64,000 nucleotides of DNA from CAYXGZ01 sp964464755 (GTDB lineage: Bacteria > Planctomycetota > MHYJ01 > JACPRB01), in NCBI GenBank assembly GCA_964464755.1, contig CAYXGZ010000005.1, forward strand, positions 33,465 through 97,464, written 5' to 3'. The position numbers and the translations under genes were made by a program. Positions 40,001 through 49,000 of the stretch are shown one piece after another; positions within the stretch are counted from its first letter, which is position 1; every line of letters starts with the position of its first letter. The notes below the pieces were generated by a model, which ran no database searches, was not told where the DNA came from, and was given only the letters and a program-made list of their open reading frames with translations.

Positions 40001-41581
40001 GACATCCAGCGCGGCGGCCAGGGCGCGGAGCGGGCCCTCGAGCGCCGCCAGGGTCCGCAGCGCGGCGCCGATCTCGTCCTTGAGGGCCAGCTTCGTCTCG
40101 TACGAGGCGGCCTGCAGGGCGCAGCCGGACCAGGGGTGCTTCGCGACGGGATCGACGGCCGCCCGGGCCGCGCCGAGCGCGCGGATCCTCGCGCGGGCCG
40201 CGTCCACCCGCTCCCGGGTCCACGTCGCGGCGCCCTTGAGGACGACCGGCACCTCCGGCGTGGCGTGGTGCAGCGCGAGCCGGGTGAACGCGTCGTACGG
40301 GGACAGGGCCAGCGGCGCCACGGGGCCCTTCAGCTGCTCGAGGTAGGCCCCGAGCTCCGCCCGCACGGACGCGAGCCGGTCGAGCACCTCCTGCTTCACC
40401 TGCACGGCGTCGCGCTTCACGTCGAGCGTCCGGGCGATCTCGGCCAGGACCCGCGACTTCGAGGTCTTCTGGCTGTGCAGCTCGAGGCAGAAGTCGGAGA
40501 GCCCGACCTTGTGGAGCCGGTCGTACACGACGCGCAGCGCGGCCATCTTCTCGGACACGAAGAGCACCGATTTCCCCGCCAGCAGGCTCTCCGAGACGAT
40601 GTTCGTGATCGTCTGGGACTTCCCCGTGCCCGGCGGGCCCTCGAGGACGAGGCTCCGCCCCGCCTTCACCGCGGCGATCGCCTCCTGCTGGCTCGAGTCG
40701 GCGTCCACGACCGCGTAGGACTCCTCCGGCCGCTGCCGGTCCAGTTCCGCGGGCCCCGGGATCGGGTCCGTCGGGAGCTCCGCGCGCGCCGCCGGATCCC
40801 CGCCGAGCAGCCGCACCAGCGGCCGGGTCGCGAACGCGGCCGACTGGAGCTCGAGGTCCTTGAACATGAAGAACTTCGTGAACGAGAAGAGCCCGAGCTG
40901 GATCTCGTCGCTGAGCCGGGCCCGCTTCATCGGCTCGACGGCCTTCCGGAACGACTCGAACCAGGCCGCCGGGTCGAAGCCCTCGAGGTCCTCGGGCAGC
41001 GGCGGGAGCTCGACGCCGTAGTCCTTCTTGAGTCGGAGGGCGAGCGCGGGGTTCAGCACCGGCTCGTCGTCGCGGCCCCGGAGCTTGATCCGCGTCTTCA
41101 CCGAGGTCCGGACGAGGTCCACGGGCAGGAGCAGGACGGGCGAGTGCACGAGGTCGGCGGCGGACTCCGTCTCGTACCACTCGAGGAAGCCGAGGGCGAG
41201 GAAGAGCGTGGTGACGCCGGTCTCCTCGAAGACCGCGTTCGACTTCCGGAAGATCGAGAGCAGCAGCTCGTCGAGCCGGCCCTCCTCCACGTCGGTCTGG
41301 AGCTCCTTGTCGACGTGCCGGTCCTGGAGCGCGTCCCCGCCCGCGGGCCTCCAGTCGGCGGGCGCGCCCGCGGGCTGGCCGGGCACGAAGCCCATCGTCG
41401 TGCCCTGGAGCTCGACGAGCCGGAAGATCTCCTGCGGGAGCTCGTCCACGACCCGGAGGCTCGAGGCCTTCGACGGGCGGAAGTGGATGAGCCGGTTGCG
41501 GCGGGACAGGTCGACGAGGCGCCGCTTCCAGTCCTCGAGCCGGCGCTGCACGCGGTCGTTCGGGGTCGCGTCCACGTTCAC
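37019..41581 (-). CDS. DUF4011-type SF1 helicase with MTES/Vsr-like endonuclease and DUF3320-like C-terminus
   Basis: A 1,520-residue cytosolic protein. Residues 1-290 match the DUF4011 style (WKRRLVDLSRRNRLIHFRPS near the start). An SF1 (AAA_11/AAA_12) helicase follows: Walker A EGPPGTGKSQTITNI (314-328), Walker B VVYDEASQVAPEDAIGSI, motif III GDSKQLPPTAFF, LRWHYRSRREDLIAYSN, ESIQGDERDVIFLSIGYG and LNVLVTRARERVVVYSS. Then comes a PD-(D/E)XK nuclease of the Vsr/DUF559-like type: VGCSDYRIDLAVRDG, LGVECDGPSYQSAPTTRDRE, LGWRLHRVWSPDW. The last 150 residues fit DUF3320. Related architectures are reported among anti-phage candidates. GTG overlaps the stop of the upstream DUF155-like gene, so they are coupled. 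A defence role is inference. Confidence 0.9.
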   Translation of the reverse strand: MNVDATPNDRVQRRLEDWKRRLVDLSRRNRLIHFRPSKASSLRVVDELPQEIFRLVELQGTTMGFVPGQPAGAPADWRPAGGDALQDRHVDKELQTDVEEGRLDELLLSIFRKSNAVFEETGVTTLFLALGFLEWYETESAADLVHSPVLLLPVDLVRTSVKTRIKLRGRDDEPVLNPALALRLKKDYGVELPPLPEDLEGFDPAAWFESFRKAVEPMKRARLSDEIQLGLFSFTKFFMFKDLELQSAAFATRPLVRLLGGDPAARAELPTDPIPGPAELDRQRPEESYAVVDADSSQQEAIAAVKAGRSLVLEGPPGTGKSQTITNIVSESLLAGKSVLFVSEKMAALRVVYDRLHKVGLSDFCLELHSQKTSKSRVLAEIARTLDVKRDAVQVKQEVLDRLASVRAELGAYLEQLKGPVAPLALSPYDAFTRLALHHATPEVPVVLKGAATWTRERVDAARARIRALGAARAAVDPVAKHPWSGCALQAASYETKLALKDEIGAALRTLAALEGPLRALAAALDVPVPVEDADATALEDLGRLVATSPRPDRTAMEHPAWDEPAKLAPLLLDVKSFADARAALLERYAPEILETEVEPILAWWRDSGRSLLRFLSPTFWRYRGILKRLKKPTAVSERPLEDLEQAVKARELRKRLLAADGSMFGDVWKGPETDWRAANDRGDWLMRFRAAKRAGVVSAKGAALAQSGGQVPSCGPELEDYKRAWNRLAERIGRPEARPTHEQVRVAAVAMRDNPDRLDEWCRYQAALAAARDGDTVALPAALDAVDPSLYEAVFDRQFLRSWIEEVLPQRPALGSFVGAEQERRVATFRELDRRLVEFNRLRARAKLLQELPDSGYEAGPGSDLGLLQREVRKKRGQLPVRRLFLAAWKALRRVKPCLMMSPLSVAQFLDPAMEPFDVVVYDEASQVAPEDAIGSIARGRQLVMVGDSKQLPPTAFFQLEGADDEVPAEDDPGELESILDECATILPDRRMLRWHYRSRREDLIAYSNRTFYDGKLNTFPSADRRPGVEFVHVADGVYDRGGSGVNSVEAERVARAVFDFLKAEPAKSAGVGAFGIKQQQAIEDALEKLRRADPSIEARFAYDAPDYCFVKNLESIQGDERDVIFLSIGYGRTADGKMAMNFGPINQKGGSRRLNVLVTRARERVVVYSSILPEDIDLSRTDAEGARNLRRYLEYARRGAESFLAAEPAGPAAEPGLEEMVALALERRGLKVDRRVGCSDYRIDLAVRDGERHVLGVECDGPSYQSAPTTRDRERLRAQVLESLGWRLHRVWSPDWFRNPGREVERILAEVEAAKAGRAKAGASVELGEVAVKAEAAASDGLASYEVMKVKKVGRPEAFDSAPVDRVADVVVRVVEAEGPVHLEVLARRVAEHWSIPRMLPRIQQSVLEAGAWAEGQRRLGRRGDYYWPVGMTEPPLRKRDSEDAPRDAEHIAPEELAAAILFIVRKEFRVAAADLPDRGARLLGFKRGAKVAGELAKALDLLRVTGKVKGGDFVEPT

Positions 41582-42681
41582 TTCCTCAGCAGGAAGAGCG
41601 CGGCCAGGTCGATGACGAACATCGCGACGATCAGCGCCTCGAGCAGGAGCATCCGGCGGTTGTTGATCTCGGCCTGGACGAACTGGTAGATCTCGTCGAG
41701 CTGCTTGAGCTTGGAGTCGACGCTCGCCTCCCAGCGCCCGAGGTGGAAGCGCTCGTGGCAGGCGAGGTAGACCCGCGCGAGGTACCAGTCGCCCACGAAC
41801 TTCGTGATGTTCGTGACCTCCTCGCTCATCTTCGCGACGTCGATGCGGATCGAGCGGAGCGAGCGGAGGATCTTCTCGGGGCTCCCGAGCACGCGGCGAC
41901 GGGCGTAGTAGCGCTCGACGTCGTCGTAGGCGCGCTGGAAGTACCGGTCGAGGCGGTCGTCGAGGATGCGGAACTCCTCGAGCTGGAGGTTGGCCAGCTC
42001 CAGCACGTAGAGCACGTCGTCGAAGTAGCCCCCCCGGTCCACGACCAGGGCGGAGTCCCAGTCCACGAGGGCGTAGTCCGCGTCGGTGTACGACAGCCCG
42101 TGGCGCAGCGCCTCCGCGACCTGCCCTGTCGAAAGCCGGGCCGGTCCCGCCAGCTCGGCCAGCAGGGCCGCGATCTCGGCCCGGCGCGAGGCGACCCAGT
42201 CCGCCGCGGGCTGCTCGGGGGGGCCGTCCACCGCCTCGAGGCAGAAGACGGTGTAGGCCTCGGCCGGCGGCCGGTCCTTGGAGGGCTTCACGAGGTAGGG
42301 CCGCAGGCTCTCCTCGACCTGGCCCGCGAGCTGCTCCGCCTTCGCGTGCAGCGGGGTCCCGCCGACGGCGAGCTGGTGGTACGGGAGGAGCTCGCCGAGC
42401 GTCGCGACCTGGAATCCCACCTCGAAGGTGATGGAGATCACGCCGATCTCGAAGACCTTCACGAAGGGCTTGAGCAGGACGCGGCCGACGCCGGTGGAGA
42501 CCTCCTCGGGCCGGAGGGCGATCGCGAGGGGCTTGTAGATGGGGATGTCGCGGGGGACGGTCTGGCCGACGCGGATCTCGAAGGGCGCGGGCTTCTCGGA
42601 GAGGACCATGCGGATCTCGGCGGTCCGGATCTCGCTGGCGACGTCGAAGGCGTACTGGTAGACGACGCGACCCTTGAGCAT
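41578..42681 (-). CDS. DUF155/RMND1-like protein with C-terminal membrane anchor
   Basis: A 367-residue protein. The second half resembles the RMND1/Sif2/DUF155 family: VLYVLELANLQLEEFRILDD, RLDRYFQRAYDDVERYYARR, a long helix with DVAKMSEEVTNITKFVGDWY, then KLKQLDEIYQFVQAEINNRR immediately before the C-terminal transmembrane helix LLLEALIVAMFVIDLAALFL. In eukaryotes such proteins support mitochondrial translation; the bacterial role is unknown. ATG 42681 has TACAAT (42690-42695) 8 nt upstream and no Shine-Dalgarno. It is the first gene of a two-gene operon with the giant helicase-nuclease (GTGA overlap), so the two products probably act together, perhaps placing the helicase at the membrane. 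Confidence 0.75.
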   Translation of the reverse strand: MLKGRVVYQYAFDVASEIRTAEIRMVLSEKPAPFEIRVGQTVPRDIPIYKPLAIALRPEEVSTGVGRVLLKPFVKVFEIGVISITFEVGFQVATLGELLPYHQLAVGGTPLHAKAEQLAGQVEESLRPYLVKPSKDRPPAEAYTVFCLEAVDGPPEQPAADWVASRRAEIAALLAELAGPARLSTGQVAEALRHGLSYTDADYALVDWDSALVVDRGGYFDDVLYVLELANLQLEEFRILDDRLDRYFQRAYDDVERYYARRRVLGSPEKILRSLRSIRIDVAKMSEEVTNITKFVGDWYLARVYLACHERFHLGRWEASVDSKLKQLDEIYQFVQAEINNRRMLLLEALIVAMFVIDLAALFLLRK

Positions 42682-42744
42682 GGGCCGGGATTGTAGCACG
42701 CTCCGCCGGGAGCGCCCCGCGCGGAAAACGGCTAAGATACCCGC
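42682..42744. promoter_or_regulatory. Divergent leaderless promoters between DUF155-like gene and kinase
   Basis: TACAAT on the minus strand (42690-42695) and TAAGAT on the plus strand (42733-42738) lie 8 and 6 nt before their start codons. The 63-bp gap leaves no room for Shine-Dalgarno-bearing leaders on either side. Confidence 0.65.
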
Positions 42745-45700
42745 GTGAACCGCGCCCCCGACCGCCCCTCCCGCGTGGGCCGTTACGAGCTGCGCAGCCT
42801 CCTCGGCGAGGGCGGCATGGCCCGCGTCTGGCGGGCCTGGGACCCCCAGCTCAAGCGCGAGGTGGCCCTCAAGGTCCCCAACTCCAACGCGATGAAGCGC
42901 TGGAGCCGCGAGGCGACCGCGGTGGCCCGCCTCAACCACCCGAACATCATCACGATCTTCGACATCGGCGAGGCCGACGGGCAGCCCTACCTGGCCATGG
43001 AGCTGATCGAGGGCAAGGAGCTCGAGGACGTCTGGAAGGACTGGACCCTGCGGCAGCGCCTCGAGGCCCTGCGCCGGGTCGCCGCCGCGGTCGGCCACGC
43101 CAACGCGAAGGGCGTCGTGCACCGCGACCTGAAGCCCGGCAACGTGATGGTGACGTCCGAGGGCGAGATCAAGGTCGTGGACTTCGGCCTGGCCCGCGTC
43201 GCCGGCGAGCGCTCGCTCACCCTGACCGGCGCGCTCATCGGCAGCCCGGCGTACATGGCGCCCGAGCAGGTCCGGGGCGACCACGGCGGCCCGCCCATCG
43301 ACGTCTACTCGATCGGCGTGATGCTCTACGAGGCGCTGACGGGCGACATCCCGTTCAACGGGCCCAACGCGCGCGCCATCTACGACAAGATCGTCAACGA
43401 GGAACCGGTCCCGCCGACGCGCCTCAGCCCCGGCATCCCGGTGGACCTCGAGACCGTCTGCCTCAAGGCGATGGACAAGGACCCCGACCGGCGCTACCCG
43501 GACGCGGTCCAGCTCGGCGAGGAGCTCCAGCGCTGGCTGGACGGCGAGGGGATCCGGGCCCGGCCCAGCACCTTCGCGACGAAGGTCGTGCGGCGGGCCA
43601 AGCGAGCGAAGTGGGTGCTCGCGGCCGTCGGGGCCGTGCTGCTCGTCGGCGCGATCGGCGCCGTCGCCACGGTCATGGCGGGCCGCAGCGCCGGGTCCGA
43701 GGCGCGGGCCGACGTCCTGGCGCAGGAGTCGGCGCTCGCCTACGCGGGCGGCGACCTCGACGCGAGCCGCGCGAAGGCGGAGGCGGCCCTGGCCCAGGCG
43801 CCCGCGCACCCCGCGGCGCGGTACTGGCTGGCGCGCGTGAAGCTCCGGGAGTTCCAGCGCCGCCGCGGCCTGCCCGACGTGCACATGACGGCCGGGATGC
43901 TCTTCGTCTCGCCGCCCCTGCCCGACTCGCCCGAGGACCAGAAGCTCCGCCGCGAGATCCTCGACGCGTTCCGGGGCAACAAGGGCCAGGCGATCGCCGA
44001 GGGCGTGCTCGCGATGTGGGACGGGGACTACGACCAGGCCCGGGAGCGCTTCGCCCGCGCGGGCGCGGAGGCGGGTTCGGCGTCGTGGGAGGCCAAGGTG
44101 CTCGAGGCGCAGTGCCTCTACTACCTCGGCCGCTTCGACGAGGCCGAGGGCCGGCTGAAGCCGCTGCTCGGCCTGGATCCGCGCGCCGTCGATCCGACCT
44201 GGGGCCGGCTCTGCATCGCCCGGGGCCTCCAGTCCCTGCTGCGGGGCCGCGAGGGCGCGGAGTGGTTCAACCTCGCCGACGCGGCGGGCGCGCGACTCGA
44301 GCAGGCCGGCGAGCGCGAGGCGGGCCGGGTGCTCCAGGCCCGGGCCCTCGTGGACGCGGCCCGGGTCGAGTACCGGCGGGGCCGGGATCCGCTGGAGCGG
44401 ATCCAGAAGGCGCTCGACGCGCTGGCCGGGCACGCCGGGGCCGAGGCCCTCGTCACGGCCGGCGACGCGCACGTCCTCCGGGCCGATTTCCTCCAGTCGC
44501 GGGGGAGGCTCGATCCCGAGCAGCCGGAGGACTTCGTGAAGGCGGTCGCGGCGTACGAGCAGGGGCTCGCCGCCCGACCCGGGTACGGGTACGCGGCCCT
44601 GCGCCGCGGCGAGGCCCACCGCGCGTGGTCCCAGTTCCTGCACAACGTCGGAAGGCCCCGGGAGGCCTTCGTGGAGAAGGCCCGCGACGACTTCCGGCGG
44701 GCGCTCTCGATCGATTCCAACGACGTGGAGTCCGCGCTCGGCCTCGTCTGGGCCGAGGGCGTGCTGGCGCGCGTCGACCAGTCGTCGCGCGAGCAGGTGG
44801 TGGAGGCGCAGATCGCGGAGATCACGAAGCTCGGTGAGCTGATCCGCAAGCACCCGAAGTTCCCGCCCCTGAGGTGGGTCCGGGGACAGGCCTACTCCGC
44901 GCTCGCGGACATCTACCGGGCCCGGGGCGGCGGCGACCCGATCCCCTGCTACGAGAAGGGCATCCAGGACGCGGAGGCCGCGGCCACGCTCGGCCACTCC
45001 TTCCACGAGGGCTGGTCGCTCAAGGGCTCCCTCCTGGGCGAGCTCGCGATCTTCAAGAAGCAGTTGAACCAGGACCCGGGTCCGGACTACGAGGCGGCGG
45101 TCCAGGCCTTCGAGCAGGCGCTGAAGATCAGCCCCGACAATCCGCAGATCCTCGCGGCGCGCGGCGGCCTGCATCGGAACCGGGGCCTGCACTTCTCGCC
45201 CAAGGACCCGGATCCCCGGCGGCACTTCGAGACCTCGGTCGCCGACTACACGACCGCGATCCGCCTCCAGCCGGGGTGGCCGTACCACTACTCGAGCCGG
45301 GCCTTCGCGTACCGGGACTGGGGCAGCTCGAGCCGGCAGGACCCGGACCGGGCGATCGCGCTCTACCAGGAGGCGGTCAAGGACCTCGCCGAGGCGCTGC
45401 GCCTCAATCCCCGGCTCTCCGACACGCACCGGGTCCGGGCCATGACGCTCCAGTACCTCGCGAACCTCCTCGAGGGGCGGGGCCGGGATCCGGTCCCGAT
45501 CCTGCTCGAGGCGCTGAAGTCCTGCGACGCCGCGATCCAGTCCGATCCCGGGTACGCGAAGACCAACATCGGGATCTACATGTGCCGGGCGAACGTCGTC
45601 CTGGAACTCGGCCAGCGCTACGAGGCCGCGGGCCGGGATCCGCGGGAGCAGTACGAGTCCGCGATCGCCGACTGCGGCAAGGGCATCGCGATCAACCCGA

Positions 45701-46098
45701 AGAACGCGGACATGTACCGGGTCCGGGCCCGGGCCCACCAGGCCCGGGCGGCACTCCTGGCCCGCGCGGGCCAGGACGCGCGTCCCCACCTCGAGGAGGC
45801 CCTCGGCGACCTCGGCACCGTGGTCGAGCTGGTCAAGGGCCAGCTGACCGAGCCCCTGCGCCGCTCGGACCGCGGCGACCTCGCGATGTCCCTCGGTCGC
45901 AACGAGCTCGCGGTGGAGGACTACCAGGCGGCCATCAAGGGCGGCGTGCGGACCGGGGCCCTGCACCTGCGGCTCGGGGTCTGCCAGGCCCGGCTCGGCC
46001 GGTTCGCGGAGGCGAGGAAGTCGCTCGCCACCGCCGCGGAGATCGACCCGCAGCTCGCCCCCGAGGTCGAACGGATCAAGGCGCAGCTCCCGAACTAG
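42745..46098 (+). CDS. Ser/Thr protein kinase with long TPR region
   Basis: A 1,117-residue Hanks-type kinase. Domain order: kinase (about residues 13-270) with LLGEGGMARVWRAWD, VALKVPNS, GVVHRDLKPGNVMV, VVDFGLARVAG and GSPAYMAPEQVRGD; one transmembrane helix (WVLAAVGAVLLVGAIGAVAT); then about 780 residues of degenerate TPR units, often with the phrase G-R-D-P (for example EYRRGRDPLERIQKALDALA, YEAAGRDPREQYESAIADCG, ALHLRLGVCQARLGRFAEAR). The TPR region is presumably outside the membrane and binds partners or ligand. GTG start with TAAGAT 6 nt upstream. It converges on another kinase-TPR gene; their TAG stops overlap in a shared CTAG at 46095-46098. Confidence 0.92.
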   Translation: MNRAPDRPSRVGRYELRSLLGEGGMARVWRAWDPQLKREVALKVPNSNAMKRWSREATAVARLNHPNIITIFDIGEADGQPYLAMELIEGKELEDVWKDWTLRQRLEALRRVAAAVGHANAKGVVHRDLKPGNVMVTSEGEIKVVDFGLARVAGERSLTLTGALIGSPAYMAPEQVRGDHGGPPIDVYSIGVMLYEALTGDIPFNGPNARAIYDKIVNEEPVPPTRLSPGIPVDLETVCLKAMDKDPDRRYPDAVQLGEELQRWLDGEGIRARPSTFATKVVRRAKRAKWVLAAVGAVLLVGAIGAVATVMAGRSAGSEARADVLAQESALAYAGGDLDASRAKAEAALAQAPAHPAARYWLARVKLREFQRRRGLPDVHMTAGMLFVSPPLPDSPEDQKLRREILDAFRGNKGQAIAEGVLAMWDGDYDQARERFARAGAEAGSASWEAKVLEAQCLYYLGRFDEAEGRLKPLLGLDPRAVDPTWGRLCIARGLQSLLRGREGAEWFNLADAAGARLEQAGEREAGRVLQARALVDAARVEYRRGRDPLERIQKALDALAGHAGAEALVTAGDAHVLRADFLQSRGRLDPEQPEDFVKAVAAYEQGLAARPGYGYAALRRGEAHRAWSQFLHNVGRPREAFVEKARDDFRRALSIDSNDVESALGLVWAEGVLARVDQSSREQVVEAQIAEITKLGELIRKHPKFPPLRWVRGQAYSALADIYRARGGGDPIPCYEKGIQDAEAAATLGHSFHEGWSLKGSLLGELAIFKKQLNQDPGPDYEAAVQAFEQALKISPDNPQILAARGGLHRNRGLHFSPKDPDPRRHFETSVADYTTAIRLQPGWPYHYSSRAFAYRDWGSSSRQDPDRAIALYQEAVKDLAEALRLNPRLSDTHRVRAMTLQYLANLLEGRGRDPVPILLEALKSCDAAIQSDPGYAKTNIGIYMCRANVVLELGQRYEAAGRDPREQYESAIADCGKGIAINPKNADMYRVRARAHQARAALLARAGQDARPHLEEALGDLGTVVELVKGQLTEPLRRSDRGDLAMSLGRNELAVEDYQAAIKGGVRTGALHLRLGVCQARLGRFAEARKSLATAAEIDPQLAPEVERIKAQLPN

Positions 46099-49000
46099 CG
46101 GAGCTTGTCCTTCGACTCCTCGATCGCGTTCCGCAGCTTGTCGCGCATCGGCGACTTTTCCGGGACCAGCGTCAGGGCCCGCTCGTAGTCCGCGATCGCC
46201 CCCCGGTAGTCGCCGAGATCCTGCAGGGCGTCGCCGCGGTTGCACAGCGCCGGCCAGAACGCGGGATCGATATCGAGGGCCGCGGTCAGGTCGGCGACGG
46301 CCGCCTTGGGGTCGTCGTTGCGGAGGTGGAGGTTGCCGCGGTTGAAGAGGAGCTTCGGGTTGCGCGGGCTGAGCCGGATGGCCTCCGTGTAGTCGCGGGT
46401 CGCCTTGGCGTAGTCCCCCGCCTTGCCGTGCAGCGACGCGCGCATCGCCCAGGCCTCCATGGTCGCGGGGTCGAGCTCGATCGCCCGGTCGTAGTCCTTG
46501 AGGGCGCCGCCCGAGTCCCCGCGCGAGGCGCGGATGATGCCCCGATTGACGTAGGCGTGGACGTATTTCGGGTTGGCCCGGATCGCGGCCTCGAAGTCCG
46601 CGAGGCCGCCGTCCTCGTCGTTCCGCTCCAGCTTGAGGCCGGCCCGGTTGAACCAGGCCTGGGCGTTCTTGGGATCGAAGCGGATCGCCTCGTTGTACGC
46701 CTGCATCGCCTCGTCGGTCCGTTCGAGCATCTGCAGGGCCAGGCCGCGGTGCATCCAGGCGTCGGTCGACCTCGGGGCGAGCCGGATCGCCTGGTCGAAG
46801 TCGGACAGCGACTCCTCGAGACGGCCCGAGTCGCGCTTGCGGACGGCGAGCTCCCACCACGCGTTGGCGAAGCGCGGGTGCCGGACGACCAGCGACTCGA
46901 GGATCTTGTCCGCGCCAGCCTCGTCGCCGGTGAAGATCAGCATCTTCGCCAGGTTGTAGGACGGCGACGGGTCCTCCAGCTCCAGTTCCACCGCCTTGCG
47001 GGCGTCGGCGAGCGCGCCCTCGAGGTCGCCGGCCTCCTTGCGGATCGCCGTGCGACCCAGGTAGGCCGCGTAGTGCGCCGGCGACCGGGCGATCGCCTGG
47101 TCGAAGCACTTGGCGGCCCCGACGGAGTCCCCCAGGTCGTGCAGGATCCGGCCCTTGTTGACCAGCCCCTCGGGGTACGGGGTGTCCAGCGCCACGGCGG
47201 CGTTCGCCGCCGCGAGCGCCTCGTCTAGCCGGCCCAGGTTCCGCAGGCAGTAGGACAGGGCGACCCAGGCCCAGTGGTGGTCCGGCTTCTGGTCCACGGC
47301 CTTGCGCAGGTCGGCGACCGCGCCCTCGTCGTCGAGGATGGCCTGGCGCAGCATGCCGCGGTCGAACCAGGTTTCGGCCCCGGCGTTTCCGGAAGCGATG
47401 ATGCGCTCGTAGTCGGCGAAGGCCTGGTCCACCCAGGACTTGGCCGACGGGTGCTCCGGCTGCAGCGAGCGCTTGTAGCCCAGGACGTCGGCCCGGAAAT
47501 CCAGGGCGGGGAGCCAGTCCCGGTGCCGCTCGAGGATGCGGTTGACGCGGGCGAGGGCCTCGTCCACCCGTTTGCCCTCCCAGTCCATGCGGCCGAGCGC
47601 GATCATGGCCCGCTCGTGGAGCGGGTCCGTGGCCAGGACCTCGTCGTAGATCCGCCGGGCCTCCTCCGGCGCCGACCTCAGCCGCGCGAGTTCCGCCTGG
47701 CCGTAGCGCTGGTCCACCTCGCGGAAGAAGGAGCTGCGGCCCTTGGCGACCGAGAGGTCCCGGATCGCCCCGTCGCGGAGGACCTTGAGGCGCGGGAAGC
47801 GGTCGTGAAGGGCGGACATCGAGACATGGACGACCGGGCGGCCCACGCCGCTGCTGAAACCGATCACGTGCCGCTGGATGTGCGCCTGGACCTCGTCCTC
47901 GTAGAGTTCCGTGAGGAGCAGGCCGCGCTCCAGGGAGGCCTCGGCGAGCGCGGGATCCAGCTCGAGGGCCCGGTCCAGCTCGCGCAGCGCCTCGGTGCGC
48001 CGGCAGGCCATGGCCTGGAAGCGCCCGAGGAAGTAGCGCCCGAGCGCGAACTCGCCGCCCGCGAGGGATTCCCGGCAGGCGCGGATGCCCTCCTCCGTCT
48101 TCTCGCGCGCGCGGCGGATCTCGCCGGCCCGGGAGTACAGCTCCGCCTCGTTGATGAGGCCCGCCACCTGCGCCCAGAGCTGGAGCGACCGGTCGCTGGC
48201 GGCCTTGCCCTGCTTCTCCCTCGAGAGGATGGGGAGCAGGACGGCCAGCGCGACGCCGACCACGACCAGGCCGCCGAGCCCGATCCCGAGCGCGAGCTTG
48301 CTCTTCCCCGCCTTGCGGCGGAGCCGGTACGCCAGTCCCGCCTTCCGAGCGCTGACCGGGTCGCCCTCCAGGTAGCGGTCGAGATCCGCGGCCAGGTCGT
48401 GCGCCGTCGCATAGCGGCGGTCGCGCTCCTTCTCGAGGCACTTGAGGACGATGGTCTCGAGGTCGGCGTCGACCTTGGGGTTGAGGCTCCGGGGCGCCGT
48501 GGCCTCCTCCTCCTGCAGCAGGCGCAGGGTGTCGTAGACGTTGCGGCCGCGGAACGGGGGCCGGCCCGTCAGCGCCTGGTACAGCGTCGCGCCGAGCGAG
48601 TACACGTCGGCCCCCTCGTCGACGCGGTCCGCCCGGGCCTGCTCGGGCGCCATGTAGGACGGCGTGCCGACGATGCTGCCGGAGATCGAGATCGCGGAGT
48701 CGCCCTCGACGGGACGGGCCAGGCCGAAGTCCATCACGAAGAGGTGGGCCTCGGCGCTGCGCGTCCCGGGACCCTCGCGGCCGCGGGCGCGGACCTGCAC
48801 CATGAGGTTCTCGGGCTTCAGGTCCCGGTGGACGATGCCCTGGTCGTTGGCGTAGCCGACGGCGGAGGCGGCGTCGCGAAGGAGCCGGACGAGCATCTTC
48901 GGGTCGCGGAGGGGGAACTCGTTGAGCGTCGTGCCCTCGATGAACTGCATGGCGATGTAGTGGCGGCCCTGGGCGGTGCCCGCCTCGTAGATCGCGGCGA

